Positions 43,685-55,545 of a stretch of DNA of 64,000 bases are shown here, piece after piece. Position 1 is the stretch's first letter; each line of letters begins with the position of its first letter. A program made the position numbers and the translations under genes. The notes under the pieces are model-generated. The model made no database searches. It had not been told where the DNA came from and was given only the letters and a program-made list of their open reading frames with translations. Source of the DNA: Peronospora farinosa (Eukaryota > Oomycota > Peronosporomycetes > Peronosporales > Peronosporaceae); NCBI GenBank assembly GCA_947646735.1, contig CANTFK010000992.1, forward strand, positions 402,986 through 466,985, in the 5' to 3' direction.

Positions 43685-46600
43685 TTAAAAATCAATCTCG
43701 TACTTACGAGCCATTTGCTGCTGAAACTGCGCCTCCGAGCCGAACGATGGCCCCATTGACTGCTGCGCAGACACCAGACTGTTCGTCTGCATTGAATTCG
43801 CAGGCGAACTCGCGTACGACGGCTGCATCGAATTCGGGGGCATCGACAGTGTCGCAGAGTTTACAGACTGGTTGAGCCTGCTATTGTTCTGTCTGCTGTC
43901 GTTGAAGCCATTAAACTGGCTAGCCCACATGTCTGACTCCGTGTCCGTCCGCGGAACGTACTTGACCACCGAGTTGCTGCGGCGCGATTCGTCGTTAAAA
44001 TACACCATCCACGCGCGGATGTATGTGCTGAAGACGATGAGCTGGCGTACGAACCACACTAGAATTACAATCGAATTGATGCCGATGTAAGCTTGAGCTA
44101 CGTGCGTTCGAGCCAACGCCGACATACTGTTCGAGTTCAGGAAAGCAAAAGCCAGACTGAAATTCAAGACCTTGAGCAGACCCAGGGCGTATGTAATTCG
44201 AAGCACCACTGGGTCCGCGAACGGTGACATGATGAACACGCACGCGAGGTACAGCACTTGGATAGCTATGACCACAATAAGCTGGGTAGGATCACCTGAC
44301 AAGCAGCCCACGAGAACGCCTGTCGTGATCTGCACCACCACATCAATCACGAAAAACATCCGGCTGCGGTATGTGTACTCGCAGTAGAGCGACCCCCACG
44401 TGGCTAAGTTCTCGAACTGCTCTAGCTCATCCTTGGTCTTTTGCATGATTACACGACCAGCAACAGCCAGCACGCCGAAACACACCAATACTAGCGCAAT
44501 GATGGCCACTACAAGCGCATTGGCCACCGTTGAAGCCTGTTTTTCCATCGAGATCTCAAAAGATGCCAGCATGCTTAGCGGGTAAAGAGCAAAATACCAA
44601 ATCAGTACGCACAATCCAAGAGCACGGATGGACACGCTGCGAAGGCGGTGTACACCAGAGGTGTAGCTGTTTAGGTCCGAGGACTCGTCAAGCGCTTGCT
44701 CTGCCTTCCGCTTGGCCAACACCGCCAGCACCAAAAAGACCACCAGAACGATGCCCATGACCACAGCGAAACCAGTGGCACCTTGTACCAGAATGCTGTT
44801 CTCCGAGATGCCAATACGGTCAGAGTACGATACAAGGCCATCAAGCACGATTGTTTCCAAGCGACGAGACTCGGGTTGATCACTAGAAAAAACTTGGATC
44901 AAGAAGTTGCTCCACGCAAACGAATCCGTGTAGTCCAACAAAAAGTACGGAGTCTTGAGAAGCGTTAGCTCCGATGTTGCCTGCATTTGCTGCAAGTAGC
45001 CCACATAGAAAAGGAACTCCCACGTATTGGGGCTCCACGCGGCATTAACCCACAATAAGTTGGCGTCAAGGGAAACGAAGTGGAAAAAGAGAAGCAATGC
45101 TACGGAAATACCAGCAAACGCGACCGACGCGAAACGCAAGAATCCGTGGAAAGCCGCGGCTGACGCTGACAACACATCGCTGTTCTCCGTGTCCACATAA
45201 GTGTTTCGACCACCAACCACGTTAGCATCCGCAACATCAGCCTCCTTAGGCGTCATCTTCCCTCGCACGTAGGTCATCACGTTCTTAGGACCGCTTTTAT
45301 TTTCAGGGTCTCCCGCAATATTCAGCACAACCGCCTTCTCAACACCGGTAGGTATGTCAGGGATTGCAAACGGATCATCCAAATGGTGTTTCGGCGGAAG
45401 CATAGGCGGGGCATATTCGTTGTACATGATCACATCTGACTTAGCTTGTTCCTTCTGTTCGACTTTGTTCTGTTCGACTCCGTTCTGTTCGACTTCGTTC
45501 TGCTCGTCCTCTATACCAAAATTCTTCTCGATACCAATGACCGGCTGGATGCCTGTATTTGGTTTTACCACAGGCGGGGGTGAAGTATTTTCGGTCGTAT
45601 CAGTGTTCTGGGTAGTATCGGCAGGCTCATCTTTTTTCTCGATCTTCTCGGTCTTCTGAATACTCTCAGCGGAATCGGTAGCCTCAGTTTTCTGGGTAGT
45701 ATCGGTAGAGTCAACTTTGTGGATCTTGTCAGTCTTCTTGGTACTCTCGGCAGAATCAGTAGCCTCGGTTTTATCAGTAGTATCAGTAGCCTCATGATCG
45801 GCTTTATCAGTTGTTGTGGGCTCCGTAGCTGGCAATGGATGCATCGAATTGTCCACAGGAGACAAAATAGGCATTGAGCTTTCAGGTGTCGGCGATGTCA
45901 CCGGGGTCACCAATAAATCTGGATTCGCAAATGGTAAGTCTCCTGTTGCCAATCCGTCCGGCAAAGTCGATGGTACGCCCGGTAACGACGATGACGACGA
46001 CGGTGATAGAATGTTTGGCACCACTGATGTCGGGCCTGCTGGTGTGTCCGGCACCTGTGATGGCGAATCCGGTAGTATGCCCGGGATCAGTGACGGCGAT
46101 TGTGCCTCCGGTGCCGCCGGTGACGACGACGGTGATAGAATGTTTGGCACCACTGATGTCGGGCCTGCTGGTGTGTCTGGCACCTGTGATGGCGAATCCG
46201 GTAGTATGCCCGGGATCAGTGACGGCGATTGTGCCTCCGGTGCCGCCGGTGACGACGACGGTGATAGAATGTTTGGCACCACTGATGTCGGCCCTGCTGG
46301 TGTGTCCGGCACCTGTGATGGCGAATCCGGTAGTATGCCCGGGATCAGTGACGGCGATTGTGCCTCCGGTGCCGCCGGTGACGACGACGGTGATAGAATG
46401 TTTGGCACCACTGATGTCGGGCCTGCTGGTGTGTCCGGCACCTGTGATGGCGAATCCGGTAGTATGCCCGGGATCAGTGACGGCGACTGTGCCTCCGGTG
46501 CCGCCGGTGACGACGACGGTGATAGAATGTTTGGCACCACTGATGTCGGGCCTGCTGGTGTGTCCGGCACCTGTGATGGCGAATCCGGTAGTATGCCCGG

Positions 46601-49600
46601 GATCAGTGACGGCGATTGTGCCTCCGGTGCCGCCGGTGACGACGACGGTGATAGAATGTTTGGCACCACTGATGTCGGGCCTGCTGGTGTGTCCGGCACC
46701 TGTGATGGCGAATCCGGTAGTATGCCCGGGATCAGTGACGGCGATTGTGCGCTCCGGTGCCGCCGGTGACGACGACGGTGATAGAATGTTTGGCACCACT
46801 GATGTCGGGCCTGCTGGTGTGTCCGGCACCTGTGATGGCGAATCCGGTAGTATGCCCGGGATCAGTGACGGCGATTGTGCCTCCGGTGCCGCCGGTGACG
46901 ACGACGGTGATAGAATGTTTGGCACCACTGATGTCGGGCCTGCTGGTGTGTCCGGCACCTGTGATGGCGAATCCGGTAGTATGCCCGGGATCAGTGACGG
47001 CGATTGTGCCTCCGGTGCCGCCGGTGACGACGACGGTGATAGAATGTTTGGCACCACTGATGTCGGGCCTGCTGGTGTGTCCGGCACCTGTGATGGCGAA
47101 TCCGGTAGTATGCCCGGGATCAGTGACGGCGATTGTGCCTCCGGTGCCGCCGGTGACGACGACGGTGATAGAATGTTTGGCACCACTGATGTCGGGCCTG
47201 CTGGTGTGTCCGGCACCTGTGATGGCGAATCCGGTAGTATGCCCGGGATCAGTGACGGCGATTGTGCCTCCGGTGCCGCCGGTGACGACGACGGTGATAG
47301 AATGTTTGGCACCACTGATGTCGGGCCTGCTGGTGTGTCCGGCACCTGTGATGGCGAATCCGGTAGTATGCCCGGGATCAGTGACGGCGATTGTGCCTCC
47401 GGTGCCGCCGGTGACGACGACGGTGATAGAATGTTTGGCACCACTGATGTCGGGCCTGCTGGTGTGTCCGGCACCTGTGATGGCGAATCCGGTAGTATGC
47501 CCGGGATCAGTGACGGCGATTGTGCCTCCGGTGCCGCCGGTGACGACGACGGTGATAGAATGTTTGGCACCACTGATGTCGGGCCTGCTGGTGTGTCCGG
47601 CACCTGTGATGGCGAATCCGGTAGTATGCCCGGGATCAGTGACGGCGATTGTGCCTCCGGTGCCGCCGGTGACGACGACGGTGATAGAATGTTTGGCACC
47701 ACTGATGTCGGGCCTGCTGGTGTGTCCGGCACCTGTGATGGCGAATCCGGTAGTATGCCCGGGATCAGTGACGGCGATTGTGCCTCCGGTGCCGCCGGTG
47801 ACGACGACGGTGATAGAATGTTTGGCACCACTGATGTCGGGCCTGCTGGTGTGTCCGGCACCTGTGATGGCGAATCCGGTAGTATGCCCGGGATCAGTGA
47901 CGGCGATTGTGCCTCCGGTGCCGCCGGTGACGACGACGGTGATAGAATGTTTGGCACCACTGATGTCGGGCCTGCTGGTGTGTCCGGCACCTGTGATGGC
48001 GAATCCGGTAGTATGCCCGGGATCAGTGACGGCGATTGTGCCTCCGGTGCCGCCGGTGACGACGACGGTGATAGAATGTTTGGCACCACTGATGTCGGGC
48101 CTGCTGGTGTGTCCGGCACCTGTGATGGCGAATCCGGTAGTATGCCCGGGATCAGTGACGGCGATGGTACGCTCCGGTGCCGCCGGTGACGACGACGGTG
48201 ATAGAATGTTTGGCACCACTGATGTCGGCCCTGCTGGTGTGTCCGGCACCTGTGATGGCGAATCCGGTAGTATGCCCGGGATCAGTGACGGCGATTGTGC
48301 CTCCGGTGCCGCCGGTGACGACGACGGTGATAGAATGTTTGGCACCACTGATGTCGGGCCTGCTGGTGTGTCTGGCACCTGTGATGGCGAATCCGGTAGT
48401 ATGCCCGGGATCAGTGACGGCGATTGTGCCTCCGGTGCCGCCGGTGACGACGACGGTGATAGAATGTTTGGCACCACTGATGTCGGGCCTGCTGGTGTGT
48501 CCGGCACCTGTGATGGCGAATCCGGTAGTATGCCCGGGATCAGTGACGGCGATTGTGCCTCCGGTGCCGCCGGTGACGACGACGGTGATAGAATGTTTGG
48601 CACCACTGATGTCGGGCCTGCTGGTGTGTCCGGCACCTGTGATGGCGAATCCGGTAGTATGCCCGGGATCAGTGACGGCGATTGTGCCTCCGGTGCCGCC
48701 GGTGACGACGACGGTGATAGAATGTTTGGCACCACTGATGTCGGGCCTGCTGGTGTGTCTGGCACCTGTGATGGCGAATCCGGTAGTATGCCCGGGATCA
48801 GTGACGGCGATTGTGCCTCCGGTGCCGCCGGTGACGACGACGGTGATAGAATGTTTGGCACCACTGATGTCGGGCCTGCTGGTGTGTCCGGCACCTGTGA
48901 CGGCGAATCCGGTAGTATGCCCGGGATCAGTGACGGCGATTGTGCCTCCGGTGCCGCCGGTGACGACGACGGTGATAGAATGTTTGGCACCACTGATGTC
49001 GGGCCTGCTAGTGCGTCCGATACCAGTGATGGCGTTGCGTCGGGTGCTGACGGTGACGGTGGCGGCGTTGCGTCGGGTGCCGACGGTGACGGTGGCGGCG
49101 TTGCGTCGGGTGCTGACGGTGACGGTGGCGGCGTTGCGTCGGGTGCCGACGGTGACGGTGGCGGCGTTGCGTCGGGTGCCGACGGTGACAGTAACGGTGA
49201 TACGGCTGGTAGTGTATCCGGTACTAATGACGGCGGAGGTACATCCACGTTCGGTGTCACCGTAGGTGCGCTCGTGGGCAAAACTGGAGTCAACAAGTTG
49301 GTCACAGGAGACAACACGTGCGATGGTTCTACCGGTGTCTCCAGTGGCAAGGTAACCGGAGCGTCTACGGTCAATGGAGCATCCGCCGCTGGCGTGTCAG
49401 TCGGCGAAGGATTTGGTTGGTCCAAGGGCTTCGTTACGGGGTCCGTGACGCTTCCTAAATTCGTGTCGATGCCGCTGAGGCCCAACTGGAGGTTACGCTT
49501 GGCTTGCGCTTTGGCAGTATCCGTAGTCAAAGCCTGCGTCGTAGTGATGAGCACGATGGCTAAAGCCACGATCGTCAGGCTGCGCATCGCGCGCACGTGG

Positions 49601-49605
49601 ACCAT
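43685..49605 (-). CDS. Giant Pro/Ser-rich repeat protein with polytopic TRP-like domain (paralogue 2), two apparent frameshifts
   Basis: The ATG at 49605 (MVHVRAMRSL) opens a signal peptide (TIVALAIVLITTTQA). Five SPSAPDATPPP repeats follow, then 24 units of a 43-residue repeat (PDTPAGPTSVVPNILSPSSS, PAAPEAQSPSLIPGILPDSP), a Thr/Asp/Lys linker and a polytopic end. That end (WSPNTWEFLFYVGYLQQ, LLDYTDSFAWSNFL, SYSDRIGISE, WGSLYCEYTYRSRMFF) is clearly paralogous to the neighbour's. Single extra bases at about 48171 and 46751 shift the frame twice. Read literally, the ATG frame passes into a second open frame and stops at 46732, before the membrane domain. This is either a real disruption or an assembly error in the array. 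The membrane domain itself is intact. Confidence 0.65.
46002..49010. repeat. 24-unit tandem array, 129-bp unit
   Basis: GATAGAATGTTTGGCACCAC recurs every 129 bp, with units nearly identical. Spacing becomes 130 bp at two places (46751 and 48171), separated by eleven units. Four of the six frames of the unit are free of stops, which is why long open frames exist on both strands; only the minus frame encoding PDTPAGPTSVV connects to a signal peptide and a membrane domain. Confidence 0.95.
49023..49190. repeat. 33-bp tandem repeat (SPSAPDATPPP)
   Basis: Five copies of GGCGTTGCGTCGGGTGC-type units. They encode an 11-residue Pro-rich repeat near the N-terminus of the minus-strand giant protein. 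Confidence 0.9.
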
Positions 49606-50461
49606 GGCTGTCAATCAATTAAAAAATACGTCGGGGCAAGGGTCGAGCGTGAGTAGCAACCTAAAGTGATTAAAGGAATGACTGAATGCAAGCACGCGAC
49701 ACGTACAGCCGATCGAGAGGCTCTGAAGTAGGCGCTGAGGTCCAGAGGAAGCAAAGATGAGAGCGGTAAAAGCACAAAGCAGGGCAGATCAGAGCAGAGC
49801 AGACAGACATATTTGTGCCTCACAAACATCCTATTCTTATCATAAGAGTAGGATCTGAACTGACTACATGGAACAGTGTACCAAACTCCAAGGGAATTGG
49901 CCGATCCCAGGCACTGCCGTGGACTGTTTTTTTTCATTCTTAGAGCTGTTGCCTGATTGTTGCCCCGTTTTTATTGGATGCGCTATGCAACGTTGCGCAC
50001 TTGACGTTCCGATACTGCGGTAGGTAGTAGGTATTGGTATTATCTTGTAACATTGTTTCCCGTTGGAAATGAAAGTGAGAGGGAGATTTCCCTCGCTTGT
50101 ACCTTCAATAAAAGAATGTCCGTACCCTCGCCATTGACTTGATGGCTTTTTACAATCTTAATTACTTGAGGTTGTTATATTGGTGACTAGTGCCGGTGAG
50201 ATAATTCCTCAAATTTATCTCATATTACAATAGCACCACCATTCATGTCATAAAACGGGTTGGTGCTGAGACCTTCATCGTCGAAGCTCCATCCGACGAT
50301 AAGGCCTTAGCGGTTGCAGGGATACAAATTACAGTGTTATCTTGTCCAACCAGTAGAAATACATGTCAGTTGGTGTAGTCACCTTTGGTGTGTCCAGATT
50401 TACGTTGCTACTAGATAGGCTTCCGTTATTCGACTTATCGTCGTCGTCTACGACGCTGGGC
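49606..50461. other. Intergenic region
   Basis: Upstream region of the giant paralogue 2 and 3' flank of ferroportin. A minus-strand frame at 50329-50526 lies beyond the ferroportin stop and is not supported as coding. No repeat or RNA gene was seen. Confidence 0.45.
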
Positions 50462-51998
50462 TCATGCCCTCCTCCGTATCTTTGTCGTTGCGACAGGCTG
50501 CACATACCGACTTCGGTGCTGGCCAAACCGGGCGTCCCAAAACGTGAACCCTACCGCTGCCGCAAGAACCATACTAACGGAGAAGAAAACGAGCGCTTGG
50601 AATTGACTCGGGTCATGAAAGACGACACCCAGCAGTTGAATAATCATGAAGAAGAATTGATATGTGGCCGTCTGCATGGCGTTAATGGCCCCGCAGTGGC
50701 TCGGCTCGATCCATTCTTGCATGATCTGTGTTTCTGCGAGGTCGCCACACCAGAGCCACATTCGTGCACCAACTATGCAGCTCAACATAACGTAGTCCGA
50801 CATGCGCGATTCGCCAGCCAGCAAGAATATCAGTAGCACGGGCACAAGGCACAGCCAGAATAGCCAAATACTGAAGACTGCAACTTGCTCTAGCCGGGAA
50901 ATGGTACGTCGCAAGTAAGGGAACAGCATGGTACCCAAAAGCCCGAACACTGCACCGACACCACGACTAAATCCCAGCAACGAGTCGGGCACGCCTCGCC
51001 ACTTGAGGTATGCGGTGTTTAGCGAACCGTTGTCCAAAATAGTCATGTACAGGGCACTGTATGAAAAGCTAAGTAGAAAAACCGGGTGCCTTATGTAGTT
51101 TCTCCACAATGCTGCGTAGCGAGACAACGTAGTTTTACTGTCTGCTGCATTTTGATCCTGTTCTTCGTCATACTGAGGCCTCGATTTGCCGTCCTTAGTT
51201 GCAAGCTCGGGTACAAGTGTGTAGATGTCTCGCGTCATGAAGTACTCGAGTGGAGTAGAGAGGCCGTTCCAAATAGCTACCGTTGACACGCCGATCATGG
51301 CACGCTTGGTAGGGTCGCGACCGGCAACATCCATGATAACGCCGAACGCAAGTGGTCCCAACATTTTGCACGCGAGATCGATGCGACGGAGACTACTGTT
51401 GAGCCTCATCAGTGCACTCGAGCGCTCCACTCCACTATTTTGTGCAATGATCACAACCCAATCGCGCTCAATGCTAAGCGTTTGTGCTTCACTAAGTACC
51501 TGACCCACCCCGCCACAAATGAGTGTACCTACAAATAGCAGCGTCAACGGCCATGTCCATTCTGGTTTGTGCAGTCCGTCCGCGCCTGTTAACAACAGCA
51601 TCGCTCCCAACAAAGCAGTACAAGCAATGGTCGTGATATTCTCCAGCACAATAGCGAGCCGCATGGCTTTCCAGCGATTGACGGCATCAAGTTGTCGTCC
51701 CACCGATGGTATTGCGACGAGACACGTAGTATACATGACGAGTGAGAAGCAGGCGCTTGGCAGCAATGTATCCACGAAGATTTCCATGAAGAGGACTGGG
51801 ACAGCAAACTGCCACATGCGGTCACCCTGCAGCAAAGGCCATTCCAATACTTAGTTTAAATAAACCACATCCTTTCTGCCAGTAGGTATGATGCTACTGG
51901 TCACGCACCCATGCAGACAGCAAGTGCCCAGCATACAGATACATTAACACTCGTTGAGGCTGCTTCCGTGGGCGCGCCTCATATTTTCTTCTCTGCAT
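50462..51998 (-). CDS. SLC40A1: Ferroportin-like iron exporter
   Basis: Two exons (51998-51909 and 51826-50462) give 484 residues. Exon 1 ends in the family start LMYLYAGHLLSAW and exon 2 opens GDRMWQFAVPVLFMEIF; together they match the ferroportin first helix. Further motifs are ERDWVVIIAQNSG, LNSSLRRIDLACKMLGPLAF, VAIWNGLSTPLEYF and the C-terminal SHCGAINAMQTATYQFF. About twelve hydrophobic helices are visible with a charged cytosolic loop in the middle. Ferroportins export Fe2+ across the plasma or organelle membrane. The ATG at 51998 (MQRRKYEAR) follows a possible splice acceptor, so an extra 5' exon cannot be excluded. It is somewhat shorter than the human protein (about 570). Confidence 0.88.
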
Positions 51999-52013
51999 TT
52001 CTCTGCAAGATAA

Positions 52014-52392
52014 TCATAAAGTTAGCCGTCTTCTGCATTGCATATTCACAGGAATCAAACACCAATGGACTTGCAATAAACAAATTTGCTTCTGGTCGTC
52101 TGCCTCGCACATATCAACTTGAGCCGCATAGAGGCAACCAGTGATTGGCACTAGTATCGACACCCCAATGATCAGCATCACACTGCTACTAGATTGCGTT
52201 ACGAGGCATACACTCTCCACATTGAGCAGACAAGCTGTATATCATGAACGAATGCACAATTTGAACTAGAGATAGAAGAAAATAGTGCGACACAATGCAA
52301 TCTTCACGTATCTCTACCGTACCCGTTCCATTTAAAACCAATAGCAGGCTCGTGATGCCGAACGATACACATGCAAATACCGTCGGCTCCAT
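52014..52392 (-). CDS. Small predicted membrane protein
   Basis: The ATG at 52392 opens MEPTVFACVSFGITSLLLVL, a hydrophobic signal or helix. A second helix (VMLIIGVSILVPITGCLYAA) lies in another frame. One intron from the GGTACGG donor near 52318 to a TATACAG acceptor near 52235 would join them to about 96 residues ending at 52014. No family is recognised. It ends just 16 nt upstream of the ferroportin start codon and diverges from Nup88. The splice is a proposal. Confidence 0.35.
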
Positions 52393-52568
52393 CGTAGGCG
52401 TCTAGCCGAACGCAAATTGGCCACGTCTGACCAGCCACACTCTAGAGTGACGGTCATTGAAGCACAATGCCTACGTAAAATGTGACTATAGTCAATAGGG
52501 TACATCGTTTGTATATCTTTTGTAAATCTGTACTCGCCACTCGCCAGCTGCGACCTTCATTCTTCATC
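52393..52568. promoter_or_regulatory. Compact divergent promoter region
   Basis: 176 bp separate the start codons of the small membrane protein (-) and Nup88 (+), so both promoters must fit here. It contains TCATTG and TCATTC motifs near 52454-52563 that partly resemble the oomycete initiator. Confidence 0.35.
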
Positions 52569-55268
52569 ATGCGCGCTACCGGAGATGACTGGGCATTGCA
52601 AGCCAATTTGCAGTTGTGTGGCTCTGTATCACCCCCCACGTACGCGGATCTGCGTACAGCTGCGCATCTTCAAACATTCGACGTGTGCGATGGCAGCGCA
52701 GTGCTCTGGGGCGATAATGGTAAGCTCTTTTTGGTCAACCTGTTCCACCAGAGCCAAGTTAAGCAGACGCCGTCCAAGCCAAAGAAGAAGGAGCTGTTGC
52801 AACATGTGACACTGAATCCACCACTACAACCACATGAGGTCGTAGAAGTCGAGCAGATTAAGCTCAATACCAGTGGCTCGCAAGTGCTGCTGCTGGCCAA
52901 GAGCTGGCTTAAGGTACTGCGTCTTCCTATGGAGACCACATGCAAACTACAAAGGATGCAGCACAGAATGACGGATGAAAATATCCAGAGATTCCTTGTA
53001 AGATTCGAGGACGGTAGCGAGCAGGACGTCATACTGAAGGAAAAGGAGCTTCGTGACCCAGACGACGTGCTGGAACAGGTCAAGCGACACGCTGCTCCGG
53101 GCAAGCGCGTAACGTTTGTGTCGCAGGAACAGTGTGTAGCAGCAGTGAGATCTATTGGATACTTTTCCAATGTACGTCACGCGGCATGGCATCCGTTGAG
53201 CGACACACATGTCGTCGTGCTCTCAGATGCAGAGGAGATCGAGGTGTTTAGTACACAGCAGGACGTGTCCAAACCTGAGCAACGTCACCGTCTAGATATC
53301 CCCTCCAAGGCTCGTGCGATTAAAGCTGTCTCTGTGTGCTTCTGCTTTGGTGCTTCGATCCAACTGCAGCAGCATCAAGCAGTGCAAATACACGCTGCGC
53401 AGATCTGGGATGCGTTCACATGCTACGTGCTACGGTCGGATGGTACTGTGTACGCATTGTGCCCATTGGTGCCGTATGGTTGCTATGCTAGCAAAACATT
53501 CCTTCAGCTTTTGAGCAGCGAAGTGAATGCGCAGATTGCTATTTGCAAGCAGAAAATCGAGGCCACCGGCAGTGGACTGCAATCCCGTCTTCTAGAATTA
53601 ATGTCACAAAAGTATTGGCTGCAGGAAGGTTGGGCACAGGCATCCTCAATATCGCGACATGATGTCCTTAGCTTTGGTGGGCGATTACAACCTCCTTCGG
53701 CAGAAAATGACAAATCAAACCTGGATACGTTCTGCTATCTCAGCCCTCATGTGAGTGGCATTTCGCCAGATACGTGGCCGCTTGCTCTACAAGGACCGGT
53801 TGACGTGACTCCCCAGTCGGTTGTGGAGGGTAAAAACCAAATATCTGGAGGATCTTCTGCGACGTCACTGCTTGTGGTGCCGCATGCTTCGCGCAACTCT
53901 GCGGAGAACCGCTCGATTAGCGCATCACCCTTCCTGATGCGTACCTTTACATCAGGTCACCTCGAGCTGATTCTACTTGACGCTCCTATACGACCGCATT
54001 GGATAAGTCATCGCCAGCCAGTACCTCCAGTCGCTGCGCACAAACTGTCGGCATTGCTGGTGGAGTGTCTCAATCTTGGCATTGATGATTCTGGTGGCAA
54101 GGCTGTGCTGGAGCGAGACGCTACTGACCCACAGCTAGTCTATTGCCTACACTCAACAGGGGTGCATGTTATTAACGTTGGCTGGGTAATTGCGCTTGCC
54201 TTGGGCAAACAGTTTACCACGCTGCCGAAGAGCTCCGTTCGCCACATCTTCAGTGTATCGCCAAACAGCCTTAGTCCTTCTTCGGCTGCCCCAATTGCGC
54301 CCGATACTGTAATTTCGAATGTCGTCGGTGTACGCGTCGTGAAGAATGTGAACTTTGGGCACTTGCTGCTGCTACGCCTCGCGTCTGGTAATTTTGAAGT
54401 TGTGAACGTTAGTGCCGCGTCCAGTGAGTTACTCAAGGGAGTACTCATGGACAGCAGTAATGATAAACCTTCCAGTGATTTACAGAAGATGCTGCCCGCC
54501 ACTTTAGCGTCCATGGCGTCTTCAAAGTCGCGAGCCCTAGTGACGGCATACAGTAGAAATTTGACTGAGGGTGGGATCCGGCCATTTGGAGATATCGTCG
54601 AGGAGAAGTTGGAAGCTCTCCGTGCGCGTGGAACCAGAGTGACCGGCAACACGTTGATGCACGAAGTGGACGACGCTGTGCTTGCATTTGTGCTGGAGCG
54701 AGTAAAAATTTTGTACGAGGACGTGGAGTACATCGACGAGATTGGCCAGCTCATGCATGACCGACTTCAATTACATGCTACAATGACAAAAGCGCATGCC
54801 GAGAAGGTGCTACTTGTGCAGAAGAACGCGGATGACGCTAGTGCTTCAATGAAGAAATTGCAGGAGAAAATGGGACGCGCTCTAGCAGTGCAACAGAACC
54901 TCAGTAAACGCGCGGCAGCTGTGCTCCAGGCAGTGAAGGAAAATCAACCACATCTATCGCGTGCTGAGCGCGAGTTTATGACTGAATTAGAGCTCATGGC
55001 TATCGAGGTACGTCGCATGAAGTCTCGGGTTGCGGAGCTGACAGTACAAGGCCAGTGCGCAGCGCGATCCTTGGAGAGCTCGGCTCTTTTGGCATCTTCC
55101 TCGAATAGGTATTGGAGTTCTCTCAGTCGCACAGGGCCCTCGTCGGTGTTGTCGACAGAGAAGAAAAAAATGTGCTTTGAAGTGCTGCGCGCTGAGACAC
55201 AGCTGATTGACGATACGAAGGTGTTGCTGGAAGATTTGAGCGCAAACCTGCAGCAAATGTCTAAGTAA
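52569..55268 (+). CDS. NUP88: Nucleoporin Nup88 homologue
   Basis: A single exon of 899 residues. The ATG at 52569 (MRATGDDWAL) is chosen because the frame upstream begins only with GTG. The N-terminal two thirds read as a beta-propeller with Nup88-like landmarks: GSAVLWGDNGKLFLVNL, LNPPLQPHEVVEVEQIKLNT, RHAAWHPLSDTHVVVLSD and LRSDGTVYALCPLVPYG. From about residue 690 the protein becomes helical and coiled-coil-rich to the end (VLLVQKNADDASASMKKLQE, DDTKVLLEDLSANLQQMSK). Nup88 sits on the cytoplasmic face of the nuclear pore with Nup214 and Nup62 and supports export. The family assignment rests on motif order, not alignment. Confidence 0.75.
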   Translation: MRATGDDWALQANLQLCGSVSPPTYADLRTAAHLQTFDVCDGSAVLWGDNGKLFLVNLFHQSQVKQTPSKPKKKELLQHVTLNPPLQPHEVVEVEQIKLNTSGSQVLLLAKSWLKVLRLPMETTCKLQRMQHRMTDENIQRFLVRFEDGSEQDVILKEKELRDPDDVLEQVKRHAAPGKRVTFVSQEQCVAAVRSIGYFSNVRHAAWHPLSDTHVVVLSDAEEIEVFSTQQDVSKPEQRHRLDIPSKARAIKAVSVCFCFGASIQLQQHQAVQIHAAQIWDAFTCYVLRSDGTVYALCPLVPYGCYASKTFLQLLSSEVNAQIAICKQKIEATGSGLQSRLLELMSQKYWLQEGWAQASSISRHDVLSFGGRLQPPSAENDKSNLDTFCYLSPHVSGISPDTWPLALQGPVDVTPQSVVEGKNQISGGSSATSLLVVPHASRNSAENRSISASPFLMRTFTSGHLELILLDAPIRPHWISHRQPVPPVAAHKLSALLVECLNLGIDDSGGKAVLERDATDPQLVYCLHSTGVHVINVGWVIALALGKQFTTLPKSSVRHIFSVSPNSLSPSSAAPIAPDTVISNVVGVRVVKNVNFGHLLLLRLASGNFEVVNVSAASSELLKGVLMDSSNDKPSSDLQKMLPATLASMASSKSRALVTAYSRNLTEGGIRPFGDIVEEKLEALRARGTRVTGNTLMHEVDDAVLAFVLERVKILYEDVEYIDEIGQLMHDRLQLHATMTKAHAEKVLLVQKNADDASASMKKLQEKMGRALAVQQNLSKRAAAVLQAVKENQPHLSRAEREFMTELELMAIEVRRMKSRVAELTVQGQCAARSLESSALLASSSNRYWSSLSRTGPSSVLSTEKKKMCFEVLRAETQLIDDTKVLLEDLSANLQQMSK

Positions 55269-55545
55269 CGTTACGAAGTATTGGCCGAGTACGGGAAACT
55301 CTAACGCACACCCATGGAAAATTTAACATACTCATCACTCATTTGACCTTTTTTTAGTTGTATGGGGCGGCATTGCACGTAACAAATGAGCTGATCTGAG
55401 TTTGCCACGCGTATATGTCCATTTTCCGACAATTGAGTCGACAACTCATCATGGCAAGTTACAAGGAAGGCTCGTTAAGCCTGCCAGGTGATTGATGTCG
55501 GCTGTAGACGATCACTTCGAAAGAAGCTGCCATGTACTACTAGCA

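Noticed and set aside
35500..49010. CRISPR-like arrays
   Set aside because: Repeats are contiguous protein-coding tandem units without unique spacers, in a eukaryote.
45816..49669. Long plus-strand open frames across the 129-bp array
   Set aside because: They arise because the unit is open in several frames and end where the repeats end.
50329..50526. Alternative ferroportin C-terminus in another frame
   Set aside because: No plausible intron joins it; only a 10-nt GT-AG interval is available.
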